Shown in pieces: positions 1 to 6,628 of a stretch of DNA of 6,628 nt (positions within the stretch are counted from its first letter, which is position 1; every line of letters starts with the position of its first letter). The stretch spans positions 1 to 6,628 of the forward strand of contig JADCFR010000213.1 of NCBI GenBank assembly GCA_020249415.1, written 5' to 3'. Position numbers and translations under genes: made by a program. The notes beneath the pieces are model-generated. The model saw only the letters and a program-made list of their open reading frames with translations. It had not been told where the DNA came from and made no database searches. The DNA is from Roseomonas sp. Lineage in GTDB: Bacteria; Pseudomonadota; Alphaproteobacteria; Acetobacterales; Acetobacteraceae.

Positions 1-282
1 CCGAGCATCCAAGCCTGGGCGGCCCTCATCGCGATTGGTGTCGCTTCCACCGCGCTCGCCTATGTTCTTTACTTTCGTATTCTTGCGGCGGCGGGTGCCA
101 CTAATTTACTGCTGGTGACGTTTCTCATTCCGATAAGTGCTATTTTACTGGGTGGCCTTTTCCTGGGTGAAAGCCTGGCGACCAAGCACTTCATCGGCAT
201 GGGCATGATTGGGATTGGGCTTGCTCTGATTGATGGGCGTATCGCGCGCTTGATCCAGGGTCGTAGGGATATGACTAGCTGA
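1..282 (+). CDS. EamA/DMT-family membrane transporter, C-terminal part (5' end outside window)
   Basis: The plus-strand frame is open from the first base and ends in TGA, giving the last 93 residues of a protein. It is almost entirely hydrophobic, with about three membrane segments: one beginning AWAALIAIGVASTALAYVLY, one around LLLVTFLIPISAILLGGLFL, and one around FIGMGMIGIGLALIDG. The G-A-T-N-L-L-L-V-T-F-L-I-P stretch followed by LGGLFLGE is typical of the second EamA repeat of drug/metabolite-superfamily exporters, in the inner membrane. The tail after the last helix is short and basic (RIARLIQGRR), as expected for a cytoplasmic C-terminus. The substrate cannot be told; family members export amino acids, metabolites or drugs. 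It converges on the ABC operon with 29 bp between the stop codons and no obvious terminator hairpin there. The family is fairly sure, the substrate unknown. Confidence 0.85.
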   Translation, partial: PSIQAWAALIAIGVASTALAYVLYFRILAAAGATNLLLVTFLIPISAILLGGLFLGESLATKHFIGMGMIGIGLALIDGRIARLIQGRRDMTS

Positions 283-311
283 TTGTCTCCGCAGAAGGTC
301 GCAAAACGCCC

Positions 312-1133
312 TCAGAGACTCATCCGCCGCGTGAGGCCCGTCAGCCGATCCATCACGAACATCAGCACCAAAATCGCCAGAATAAGCACACCCGATACCG
401 CGGCGACCCGCACATCCAGCGTACTTTCCATCATGCCCCACATGCGGATGGGCAGCATATCCGTCCGTGCGCTGGAAAGGAAAAGCGAGACCGGCACATT
501 ATCCATGGACGCCACAAAAGCCAGGAAGGCACCGGCGAAAATGCCGGGTGCGATCAGGGGAAGCGTGATGCGCCGGAAGGTCATGAAGCGCCCTGCCCCC
601 AAACTCGCGGAGCTTTCCAAAAGCGCCGGTTCCAATTGCGTGACGGTCGCGAGCGTTGTACGAAAAACAAAGGGCGCAATCACCACCAAATGCCCACCGA
701 TCAAATGCGTGAGCGATGGGCGGAGCCCCAGCAGGGAGAAAAACATCAATGTCGCGAGCCCATAAGCGAGCGAGGGCAGGATCAGCGGTGAGAGAAAGCT
801 TGCTTCCAAGGCGCGTGCCGCAGGCCGTCGGGAACGCCCAATGGCGAGCGCGGCGAGCACGGCAAGAATAGTCGCCGCGAGCGTCGCCATGCCGGCCACC
901 CACAGCGAATTGCCGGCAGCGCGATGGATATGCGCGGACCGCGTGGTATCAAACAGCGCCTGATACCACCTGAACGACAATTCCTGCGGCGGAAAGCGCA
1001 AGGATGCCGAGGTGGTGAAACTCGTGATCAGCACAATCAAAACCGGGCCAACCAGGATCAGCAGGCCAAGCAACGTAAGGCCCCCAAAGACATAGGAAAA
1101 GCTTTGATCGGCAATGGTGCGGCGCTGGCTCAT
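312..1133 (-). CDS. ABC transporter permease, PotC-like (273 aa)
   Basis: Inner-membrane permease subunit of a binding-protein-dependent importer of the spermidine/putrescine type. It opens with a cytoplasmic stretch and a first helix (about residues 15-38, FGGLTLLGLLILVGPVLIVL), then the periplasmic segment with SFRWYQALFD that is common in PotC relatives. Further helices lie at about 75-98, 112-135, 145-160, 195-212 and 243-262, for a six-helix plan. The cytoplasmic EAA-type loop that docks on the ATPase is at about 173-192: ESSASLGAG, then ITLP. Length is normal for the family. The ATG directly follows the TGA of the upstream permease gene (TGAATG, no gap), so translation is probably coupled and the two permeases likely pair as a heterodimer. 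It is the last gene of the operon. The substrate is not determined; polyamine is the default guess, but related systems carry other small molecules. Confidence 0.9.
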   Translation of the reverse strand: MSQRRTIADQSFSYVFGGLTLLGLLILVGPVLIVLITSFTTSASLRFPPQELSFRWYQALFDTTRSAHIHRAAGNSLWVAGMATLAATILAVLAALAIGRSRRPAARALEASFLSPLILPSLAYGLATLMFFSLLGLRPSLTHLIGGHLVVIAPFVFRTTLATVTQLEPALLESSASLGAGRFMTFRRITLPLIAPGIFAGAFLAFVASMDNVPVSLFLSSARTDMLPIRMWGMMESTLDVRVAAVSGVLILAILVLMFVMDRLTGLTRRMSL

Positions 1134-1967
1134 TCAATCGGTCCTTGCATAGCGGCCAAGCCAATTCAGCATCATGATGCCGGCGAGTACGGTAGCCAGC
1201 AGCGTCACGGAACAAACCGCGGCGAAGGGCCAATCATAAACCACCATGGCCTGCTGCCAGATCAACGATGGCAGATAAACAAGCCGCGCCCCGCCAATGA
1301 CCGATTGCGAAATGAAGGCGGTGCAGGCGGAAGCGAAAACCAGCGTGGCACCGGCGATCCATCCCGGCAAGCTGAGCGGCAGGATGACGCGGAAAAAGCT
1401 CCGCCACATGCCAGCACCAAGCGCGCGGGAGGCATCCAGCAGATTGGGATCAAGCCCGCGCATGACGGAAATCAAGGGCAGCAACATCAGCGGCATTTCG
1501 ATTTGCATCAGTGCCAGAATAAGCCCCGTTTCCGTCTGCAATAGCCTGAGCGGCGTGGCGCTGAGGCCAAGCGCCAGCACCACCTGATTGACCAAGCCTT
1601 CCCGTGCCAGGATCACGATCCAGGCGAAGGTGCGAATAACCACCGAAGTCAGCAGCGGCAGCAGAATGATGAAAATCAGGATCTTCTGGGTGCGCGGGCT
1701 GGCATTGCAGAAAAATACCGCAAGCGGCCAGGCGAACAGCGATGTGGCCAGCACCGCCGCCACGCCCAGCCGAAGCGTGTCCCAGACAACGCCTCGGTAG
1801 AAGGCATCGCCCCAGAATTTGGTCCAGTTATCCAAGCCCCATTGCTGCAAATCCTGATCAGCATGGAGCGATATGCCAAGCAACAGCAGCAGCGGTGCCG
1901 CAAAAAGCGCGAGGTAGACAATCCCCAAAGGCGCGGCCAGGCGCCAATCCACCGCTGCTCTGCGCAT
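1134..1967 (-). CDS. ABC transporter permease, PotB-like (277 aa)
   Basis: First of two inner-membrane permeases of the Pot-like importer. Helices are visible at about residues 11-32, 64-87, 95-120, 147-167, 204-224 and 248-270. The ATPase-docking EAA loop is at about 178-197 (DASRALGAG, then VILP), preceded by the MRGLDPNLL lead-in common in PotB relatives. I place the start at the ATG at 1967, four bases after the TAG of the binding-protein gene, giving MRRAAVDW. A longer reading from a TTG at 2003 adds 12 residues (MIASIARSRSRI) and would overlap the previous gene by 32 bases. It is less likely because the extension is not membrane-like and the ATG fits operon packing. No strong ribosome binding site precedes the ATG, so reinitiation from the upstream stop is plausible. 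The 3' end abuts the next permease gene. Confidence 0.9.
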   Translation of the reverse strand: MRRAAVDWRLAAPLGIVYLALFAAPLLLLLGISLHADQDLQQWGLDNWTKFWGDAFYRGVVWDTLRLGVAAVLATSLFAWPLAVFFCNASPRTQKILIFIILLPLLTSVVIRTFAWIVILAREGLVNQVVLALGLSATPLRLLQTETGLILALMQIEMPLMLLPLISVMRGLDPNLLDASRALGAGMWRSFFRVILPLSLPGWIAGATLVFASACTAFISQSVIGGARLVYLPSLIWQQAMVVYDWPFAAVCSVTLLATVLAGIMMLNWLGRYARTD

Positions 1968-1971
1968 GATT

Positions 1972-2985
1972 CTACTTCGTGATCTCGCGATTGAAGCGAT
2001 CAATCCAACCGGCGCGGCGCGGATTGATCACATTCCAATCATGCGTAACCATCTTGGACAATTCATCAAGTGATTTGATGTCCAGATTGGGGCTCAGCTG
2101 CACATCCCTGTTCACCGGGATCATGTTGAAGGGCGACAATTGCAGCTTGCTTTGTGCCTCTGCCGAAAGTGCCACATCAATATAGCGATGCGCATTGGCC
2201 TTGTTTTCAGCGCCCTTCACGATATGCAGCGTTGTCGCGAAGGTAATGGCGCCTTCACTCGGCGCGACAAAGGCAATGTCAACGCCGCGGGCCTTCAGCG
2301 TCGCTGCGTTGTTCGTATTGGTGTACATGATATCAATCTGGCCTTGCTGGAAAAGCCCCGGCAGGGCGGCTGGCGTGGACACGGCGGCAACCTTCGGCAG
2401 CACTTCCCTCAGCTTGGCGAAGATCGGTTCGACATTGGTGATGGAACCGCCAAATACCTTCGCCATTTCAATCAGTGAAACAGTGCCGAAGGTGGTCTGA
2501 AACCCCGTCAGCCCCAGCCGTTCCACATAAGGCGAGCGGAACAAATCGGCCCAGCTTTTCGGCGGCTCAGCGAATTTCTTGGGATTGTAGCAAATGCCGA
2601 CCACTTGCACATTCACCGTCGCCGCATCCGCCATCAGCATGCCATCGGGCAGCTTGCTGGCATTGGTGATCATGCGCGGGTCAATCGCCTCGAACAGTCC
2701 CGCCTGACGCGCGGCAGCTGCCGGCCCAGGGTCCAGCACAAAGCAATCAAAGGGGGCGACACCGCGCGCGGCGCGCACTTTCGCCACCTGATCCACCGCA
2801 AATAGCGGTTCAAAGGCAACGCTCACATTATGGCGCTGACGCAGCAGCGGGGCCACGATTTCGCGATAGGCCTCATCCCAGGTGCCGGGATAGATGGCCG
2901 CTGTCATGGAACCGGAAGCACGCGCAATGCTGGGTGCGGCAAGCGCACCGGCCATGCCGGCAAGAAAAAGGCGTCTGGAAGCCAT
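1972..2985 (-). CDS. Periplasmic solute-binding protein of a Pot-like ABC importer, with Tat signal (337 aa)
   Basis: Captures the substrate in the periplasm and hands it to the two downstream permeases. Residues 1-23 are a signal peptide: SRRLFL at 3-8 fits the twin-arginine (Tat) motif, followed by a short hydrophobic core (AGMAGALAAPSIA) and an A-R-A cleavage site at 21-23. The mature chain starts SGSMTAAIYPGTWDEAYREIVAPLL, like the first lobe of PotD/SBP-type folds, and contains the inter-lobe region VQVVGICYNPKKF followed by PKSWADLF. That segment (x-Y-N-x-x, then P-x-S-W-x-D-L) is a hallmark of this binding-protein group. Length is typical. The ligand-contact residues cannot be assigned by eye, so the substrate stays open. 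It sits between the ATPase gene (18 bp upstream) and the PotB-like gene (4 bp downstream). The start is supported by a strong Shine-Dalgarno sequence. Confidence 0.9.
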   Translation of the reverse strand: MASRRLFLAGMAGALAAPSIARASGSMTAAIYPGTWDEAYREIVAPLLRQRHNVSVAFEPLFAVDQVAKVRAARGVAPFDCFVLDPGPAAAARQAGLFEAIDPRMITNASKLPDGMLMADAATVNVQVVGICYNPKKFAEPPKSWADLFRSPYVERLGLTGFQTTFGTVSLIEMAKVFGGSITNVEPIFAKLREVLPKVAAVSTPAALPGLFQQGQIDIMYTNTNNAATLKARGVDIAFVAPSEGAITFATTLHIVKGAENKANAHRYIDVALSAEAQSKLQLSPFNMIPVNRDVQLSPNLDIKSLDELSKMVTHDWNVINPRRAGWIDRFNREITK

Positions 2986-2990
2986 GGGAA

Positions 2991-2997
2991 TTCTCCT
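2991..2997 (-). promoter_or_regulatory. Ribosome binding site of the solute-binding protein gene
   Basis: Reading the minus strand, AGGAGAA ends five bases before the ATG at 2985. This is the strongest Shine-Dalgarno match in the ABC operon. It fits the need to make the binding protein in excess of the membrane and ATPase subunits. Confidence 0.8.
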
Positions 2998-3003
2998 GAA
3001 GGT

Positions 3004-4083
3004 TTACGGGGTGGATAGGGGAAAGATCGAAGGCCGCGCTTCCGGCGTTAGCGCGCAATGCCATGTGCCCGGCAGGGAAGACGCATCGCCCGGATGCCGC
3101 GCCGTTGCGATTTTGAGCGTGCTGCCATCAGCCGCCGAGACATCATGAATAAGCTGCCCACCAATCGGCAGGCTGAGGGTGAGCGTCACCGGGAAGCGAT
3201 CCGGCGCAGCGTCACGCACCAGCATCAATTGCTCTGGCCGGATGGAAACCTGCACCGGCTTGCCCTGCGGCAGGTTGGGCGTCTTGCAGGGCAGCACGGC
3301 GCCAACAGAAAGCCTGATCCCGCCATCGGTGACGATACCATCAAGGATATTGGATGATCCAATGAAGCTATTGACGAAGGGGGTCGCGGGTTCATCATAG
3401 ATCGTAACCGGCGTGCCCAATTGTTCAATCCTGCCTTGATTCATCACCGCAATGCGATCGGCGATGGACATGGCTTCTTCCTGATCATGCGTGACCAGAA
3501 TGGCGGTCAGGCCGAATTGGCGCTGCAAACGCTTGATTTCGATCTGCATATCAAGGCGTAGATTCTTATCCAGCGCGGCGAAAGGTTCATCCAGCAGCAG
3601 GATGCGCGGTTGCACTGCCAAGGCGCGCGCAAGTGCGATGCGCTGCTGTTGCCCGCCTGATAATTGCCTTGGTTTGCGATCGGCGAAGCCTGCCATGCGC
3701 ACGGTGGCGAGCATTTCCGCCACGCGCGCACGCTGTTCGGCCTTGCCCACGCCGCGCGCCACCAGGCCATAGGCAATATTCTCAGCCACCGTCATATGCG
3801 GAAACAGCGCATAATTCTGGAACACAATGCCAACCTCGCGCAAATTGGGCGGCAGATCATCCACGGCACGATCACCAATCACCACCTGGCCGGAAGCCTG
3901 GCGGATGAAACCAGCAACAATACGCAGCAAGGTGGTTTTGCCGCAGCCGGAAGGACCAAGCAGGGCCACCAATTCGCCCGCCCTTACTTCAAGCGTCACA
4001 TCATCAACGGCGCGCGCCGTGCCATAACTGTGCACAATGCCGTTCAGCAGCAATTGCTGAGAGGCCGAACCTTGGGCAGTCAT
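3004..4083 (-). CDS. ABC transporter ATP-binding protein, PotA-like (359 aa)
   Basis: Cytoplasmic ATPase that powers the Pot-like importer. All nucleotide-binding motifs are present: Walker A GPSGCGKTT (residues 43-51), Q-loop FQNYALFPH (Q89), signature LSGGQQQR (141-148), Walker B ILLLDEP (161-167), D-loop ALD (170-172) and switch histidine LVTHDQEEA (H199). After about residue 236 (FVNSFIGSSN) comes a C-terminal TOBE-type regulatory region with the usual IRPEQ (281-285). Length is normal for PotA relatives. I chose the ATG at 4083. A TTG at 4125 in the same frame would add 14 residues (MRTFARIWGDATLT) not expected in the family. Neither start has a good ribosome binding site; a G-run lies about 14 bases before the ATG. 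It is the first gene of the four-gene operon. Confidence 0.92.
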   Translation of the reverse strand: MTAQGSASQQLLLNGIVHSYGTARAVDDVTLEVRAGELVALLGPSGCGKTTLLRIVAGFIRQASGQVVIGDRAVDDLPPNLREVGIVFQNYALFPHMTVAENIAYGLVARGVGKAEQRARVAEMLATVRMAGFADRKPRQLSGGQQQRIALARALAVQPRILLLDEPFAALDKNLRLDMQIEIKRLQRQFGLTAILVTHDQEEAMSIADRIAVMNQGRIEQLGTPVTIYDEPATPFVNSFIGSSNILDGIVTDGGIRLSVGAVLPCKTPNLPQGKPVQVSIRPEQLMLVRDAAPDRFPVTLTLSLPIGGQLIHDVSAADGSTLKIATARHPGDASSLPGTWHCALTPEARPSIFPLSTP

Positions 4084-4151
4084 CGTGAGCGTCGCATCCC
4101 CCCAAATCCGGGCGAAGGTTCGCAACTTCCATGCCAGGAAGGAAGGCCGGG

Positions 4152-4163
4152 AAGGCTAGCCTT
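4152..4163. repeat. 12-bp perfect palindrome upstream of the ABC operon
   Basis: AAGGCTAGCCTT is its own reverse complement and lies about 70 bases upstream of the PotA-like ATG. It could be an operator for a dimeric repressor, but it resembles no operator I recognise. A palindrome of this length can occur by chance, though not often in so short a region. Confidence 0.4.
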
Positions 4164-4234
4164 TGCCGAAATCAAAACCCGAGATTAGCTCAATTTAACG
4201 TCGTTTGCCTAATCCTTATTCGAAATTCAGCCAC
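4164..4234 (-). other. AT-rich intergenic stretch, probable promoter region of the ABC operon
   Basis: This is the only gene-free space that can hold the promoter of the minus-strand transporter operon, and it is visibly richer in A+T than its surroundings. I could not fix a convincing -35/-10 pair: several hexamers resemble one box (for example TTGAGC and TAATCT on the minus strand) but none pairs at 16-18 bp spacing. An inverted repeat GATTAG-N20-CTAATC spans 4183-4214 and could bind a regulator. A promoter here is inferred from position, not seen. Confidence 0.35.
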
Positions 4235-4262
4235 AAAAAAGGGCGGCCCCGAAGGACCGCCC
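4235..4262 (-). terminator. Intrinsic terminator of groES-groEL
   Basis: On the minus strand, 24 bases past the groEL stop, lies a nine-pair stem: GGGCGGTCC pairs with GGGCCGCCC with one T-G wobble. It is closed by TTCG and followed at once by six T residues. The C(UUCG)G tetraloop is known to be exceptionally stable in RNA, so this should be an efficient rho-independent stop. It separates the highly expressed chaperonin operon from the transporter operon, which runs in the same direction. Confidence 0.93.
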
Positions 4263-4286
4263 CATTCTTTCGGAAGCCGCGATGGA

Positions 4287-5943
<1,657 letters not shown>

Positions 5944-5968
5944 CAGGTTCTATTTGGAAAACTGGTGA

Positions 5969-6259
5969 TCAGGCGGTCAGGATGCCCATGACGTCGGATT
6001 CCTTCATGATCAGGAGCTCCTCGCCATTCAGCTTCACTTCGGTGCCGGACCACTTGCCGAACAGGATGCGATCGCCGGCCTTGACGTCGAGCGGACGAAG
6101 ATCGCCCTTTTCGTTCAAGGTGCCGGCGCCCACGGCGACGACTTCGCCTTCCTGGGGCTTTTCCTTCGCGGTGTCGGGGATGATGATACCACCGGCGGTC
6201 TTTTCTTCCGCAGTAACGCGGCGAACCAGAACGCGGTCATGCAGGGGACGAAATTTCAT
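5969..6259 (-). CDS. groS: Co-chaperonin GroES, 10-kDa subunit (96 aa)
   Basis: Seven-subunit lid of the GroEL chamber. The protein starts [14 protein letters not shown]. It carries the mobile loop that grips GroEL at about residues 17-34 ([18 protein letters not shown], with the hydrophobic III at 25-27), the roof region around [14 protein letters not shown], and the closing [20 protein letters not shown]. Length of 96 residues is standard. The frame stays open upstream to 6367, but the ATG at 6259 is the start: it has a strong Shine-Dalgarno sequence, matches the family N-terminus exactly, and everything above it is operator and leader. It is the first gene of the groESL operon, under CIRCE/HrcA-type control. 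Confidence 0.99.
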   Translation of the reverse strand: MKFRPLHDRVLVRRVTAEEKTAGGIIIPDTAKEKPQEGEVVAVGAGTLNEKGDLRPLDVKAGDRILFGKWSGTEVKLNGEELLIMKESDVMGILTA

Positions 6260-6263
6260 AAGG

Positions 6264-6272
6264 TCCTCTCCT
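6264..6272 (-). promoter_or_regulatory. Ribosome binding site of groES
   Basis: The minus strand reads AGGAGAGGA, ending four bases before the ATG, with the AGGAG core eight bases away. It fixes the groES start at 6259 rather than the upstream in-frame start codons. Confidence 0.85.
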
Positions 6273-6295
6273 GAGCCTCGGGTTGATGACGGCTC
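6273..6295 (-). repeat. Small hairpin in the groES leader, just 5' of the ribosome binding site
   Basis: In the mRNA sense, GAGCC and GGCTC can pair around a 13-base loop, and the stem ends directly at the Shine-Dalgarno sequence. It does not cover the binding site itself. A five-pair stem may be chance; it is noted because heat-shock leaders often carry structure. Confidence 0.3.
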
Positions 6296-6336
6296 GCTCT
6301 GGGAAGCCTGACCGGTCACCGAGGGTGCCCCGGCCG

Positions 6337-6363
6337 TTAGCACTCCCCCCAGAGGAGTGCCAG
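6337..6363 (-). promoter_or_regulatory. CIRCE operator 1 (HrcA binding site) at the groESL start point
   Basis: The CIRCE consensus is TTAGCACTC-N9-GAGTGCTAA. The plus strand here has TTAGCACTC (9 of 9), exactly nine bases, then GAGTGCCAG (7 of 9). It begins two bases downstream of the -10 box of the promoter at 6365-6393, so the predicted start point (near 6358) falls inside it. That is the usual repressing position for HrcA. The hrcA gene itself is not in the window. Confidence 0.92.
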
Positions 6364-6364
6364 A

Positions 6365-6393
6365 CATCTAGGCTGGGCGGTGCGGCGCGTCAA
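6365..6393 (-). promoter_or_regulatory. groESL promoter, vegetative and/or heat-shock sigma type
   Basis: On the minus strand TTGACG (6388-6393) and TAGATG (6365-6370) are separated by exactly 17 bases. The -35 matches the sigma-70 consensus at five of six positions; the -10 is weaker at three of six. The overlapping reading CTTGAC with CCTAGAT also resembles alphaproteobacterial RpoH promoters (CTTG-, then CYTATNT), so one promoter may serve both sigma factors. Transcription would begin near 6358, giving a leader of about 100 bases. Confidence 0.7.
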
Positions 6394-6400
6394 GCGGCTG

Positions 6401-6427
6401 GCAGCACTCAAAGCATGCCAGTGCTAA
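6401..6427 (-). promoter_or_regulatory. CIRCE-like operator 2, upstream of the groESL -35 box
   Basis: The minus strand reads TTAGCACTG (8 of 9), nine bases, GAGTGCTGC (7 of 9). That is 15 of 18 consensus positions with the exact N9 spacing. Its centre is 64 bp from that of the first operator, about six helical turns. It ends eight bases before the -35 box, so it could strengthen HrcA repression by looping or side-by-side binding, or control a second upstream promoter. Confidence 0.75.
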
Positions 6428-6456
6428 TATATTGATATCAAATATTTTTCTTGCAA
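6426..6456 (-). promoter_or_regulatory. Possible second, upstream groESL promoter in an AT-rich block
   Basis: The minus strand has TTGCAA (6451-6456) and TATATT (6426-6431), but the 19-base gap is longer than ideal. The TATATT touches the second CIRCE element much as the main -10 touches the first. The block is strikingly AT-rich and contains the palindrome TTGATATCAA (6432-6441). It may equally belong to the divergent usg-like gene, or simply be a flexible UP-type region. This is a weak call. Confidence 0.25.
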
Positions 6457-6468
6457 AACCCCCGAGTC

Positions 6469-6525
6469 GTCATGGCAAGCTTATTGCCCGCCCCGGCGGC
6501 AAGCCGGGGCAGGATCGCTTGTGAC
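6469..6525. repeat. GC-rich imperfect palindrome, REP-like, between groESL and the usg-like gene
   Basis: The core is a perfect eight-pair inverted repeat, GCCCCGGC-GGCAA-GCCGGGGC (6490-6510). Outer arms pair too: CAAGC (6476-6480) with GCTTG (6517-6521), and GTCA (6469-6472) with TGAC (6522-6525), with short unpaired bulges. This nested GTCA...TGAC layout around a GC-rich stem resembles dispersed palindromic repeats of alphaproteobacterial genomes. No T-run follows on either strand, so it is not a standard intrinsic terminator. Whether it is repeated elsewhere cannot be seen here. Confidence 0.5.
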
Positions 6526-6542
6526 GGCATAGGAAAAGGAAG

Positions 6543-6628
6543 ATGAGCCTTAAGCTTCAGGGTTTGGAAAACGTGGTGCGGATCCCGGATTGGCGGCTGA
6601 CCACGGCCGAATTGCTCTATCATCTGCC
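6543..6628 (+). CDS. usg: Usg-family protein, N-terminal part (3' end outside window)
   Basis: The plus-strand ATG opens a frame that runs off the window, giving 28 full codons. After a variable start (MSLKLQGLENVVRIPD) it reads WRLTTAELLYHLP, which matches the conserved N-terminal block of the small alphaproteobacterial Usg proteins (consensus from memory: LTTAEILYHLPDHP). These proteins are about 90 residues long and of unknown biochemical function; the name comes from a gene found upstream of trpF in Caulobacter. AGGA at 6531-6534 lies eight bases before the ATG, and a second AGGA lies too close to serve. It is transcribed divergently from groESL, 283 bases away. Recognition rests on about 13 residues. 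Confidence 0.72.
   Translation, partial: MSLKLQGLENVVRIPDWRLTTAELLYHL

Noticed and set aside
283..311. A bidirectional terminator between the exporter and the ABC operon.
   Set aside because: Only 29 bases separate the two stop codons and I see no hairpin plus T-run there.
1968..2003. A longer PotB-like permease starting at TTG 2003.
   Set aside because: It would overlap the binding-protein gene by 32 bases for a basic, non-membrane extension; the ATG four bases after the upstream stop fits operon packing better.
4084..4125. A longer ATPase starting at TTG 4125.
   Set aside because: The added 14 residues are not family-like, and the ATG at 4083 gives a normal PotA-type N-terminus. The choice is not certain because neither start has a good ribosome binding site.
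6260..6367. An N-terminal extension of GroES (36 more residues in the same open frame).
   Set aside because: The extension covers the leader, a CIRCE operator and the predicted transcription start, while the ATG at 6259 has a strong ribosome binding site and matches the family start.
6438..6623. A 61-codon minus-strand frame across the groESL-usg control region.
   Set aside because: It runs antisense to the usg-like start and through the palindrome, with no ribosome binding site or recognisable protein features.

Overview
The window reads as a stretch of alphaproteobacterial chromosome. Three things point there: a divergent gene whose N-terminus matches the alphaproteobacterial Usg family, a CIRCE-controlled groES-groEL operon, and a moderately high GC content. 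The GroES and GroEL sequences look most like Rhodospirillales or Acetobacteraceae, but that placement is an impression from reading, not a computed result.

Layout, left to right. (1) Bases 1-282 on the plus strand are the 3' end of an EamA/DMT-type membrane exporter, cut by the window edge. It converges on the next operon with only 29 bp between stop codons. (2) Bases 312-4083 on the minus strand are a complete four-gene ABC importer of the spermidine/putrescine (Pot-like) type. In transcription order the genes are ATPase, Tat-exported solute-binding protein, PotB-like permease and PotC-like permease. They are tightly packed (18 bp, 4 bp and 0 bp gaps). Together they provide capture, membrane passage and energy for one imported solute, whose identity cannot be read from sequence. 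(3) Bases 4084-4286 are an intergenic stretch with an AT-rich part, a 12-bp palindrome and a strong intrinsic terminator belonging to groEL. (4) Bases 4287-6259 on the minus strand are groES-groEL, the essential chaperonin operon. (5) Bases 6260-6542 are the control region between groESL and the divergent gene. It holds two CIRCE-type HrcA operators at exact N9 spacing, one on each side of a good promoter, and a GC-rich REP-like imperfect palindrome. (6) Bases 6543-6628 on the plus strand are the start of a usg-like gene, cut by the window edge.

The genes are ordinary housekeeping and transport functions, all apparently intact apart from the two cut at the edges. I see no phage, insertion sequence, CRISPR array, toxin-antitoxin or defence system, and no evidence of a new system. 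The part most worth a second look is the doubled CIRCE arrangement upstream of groESL.
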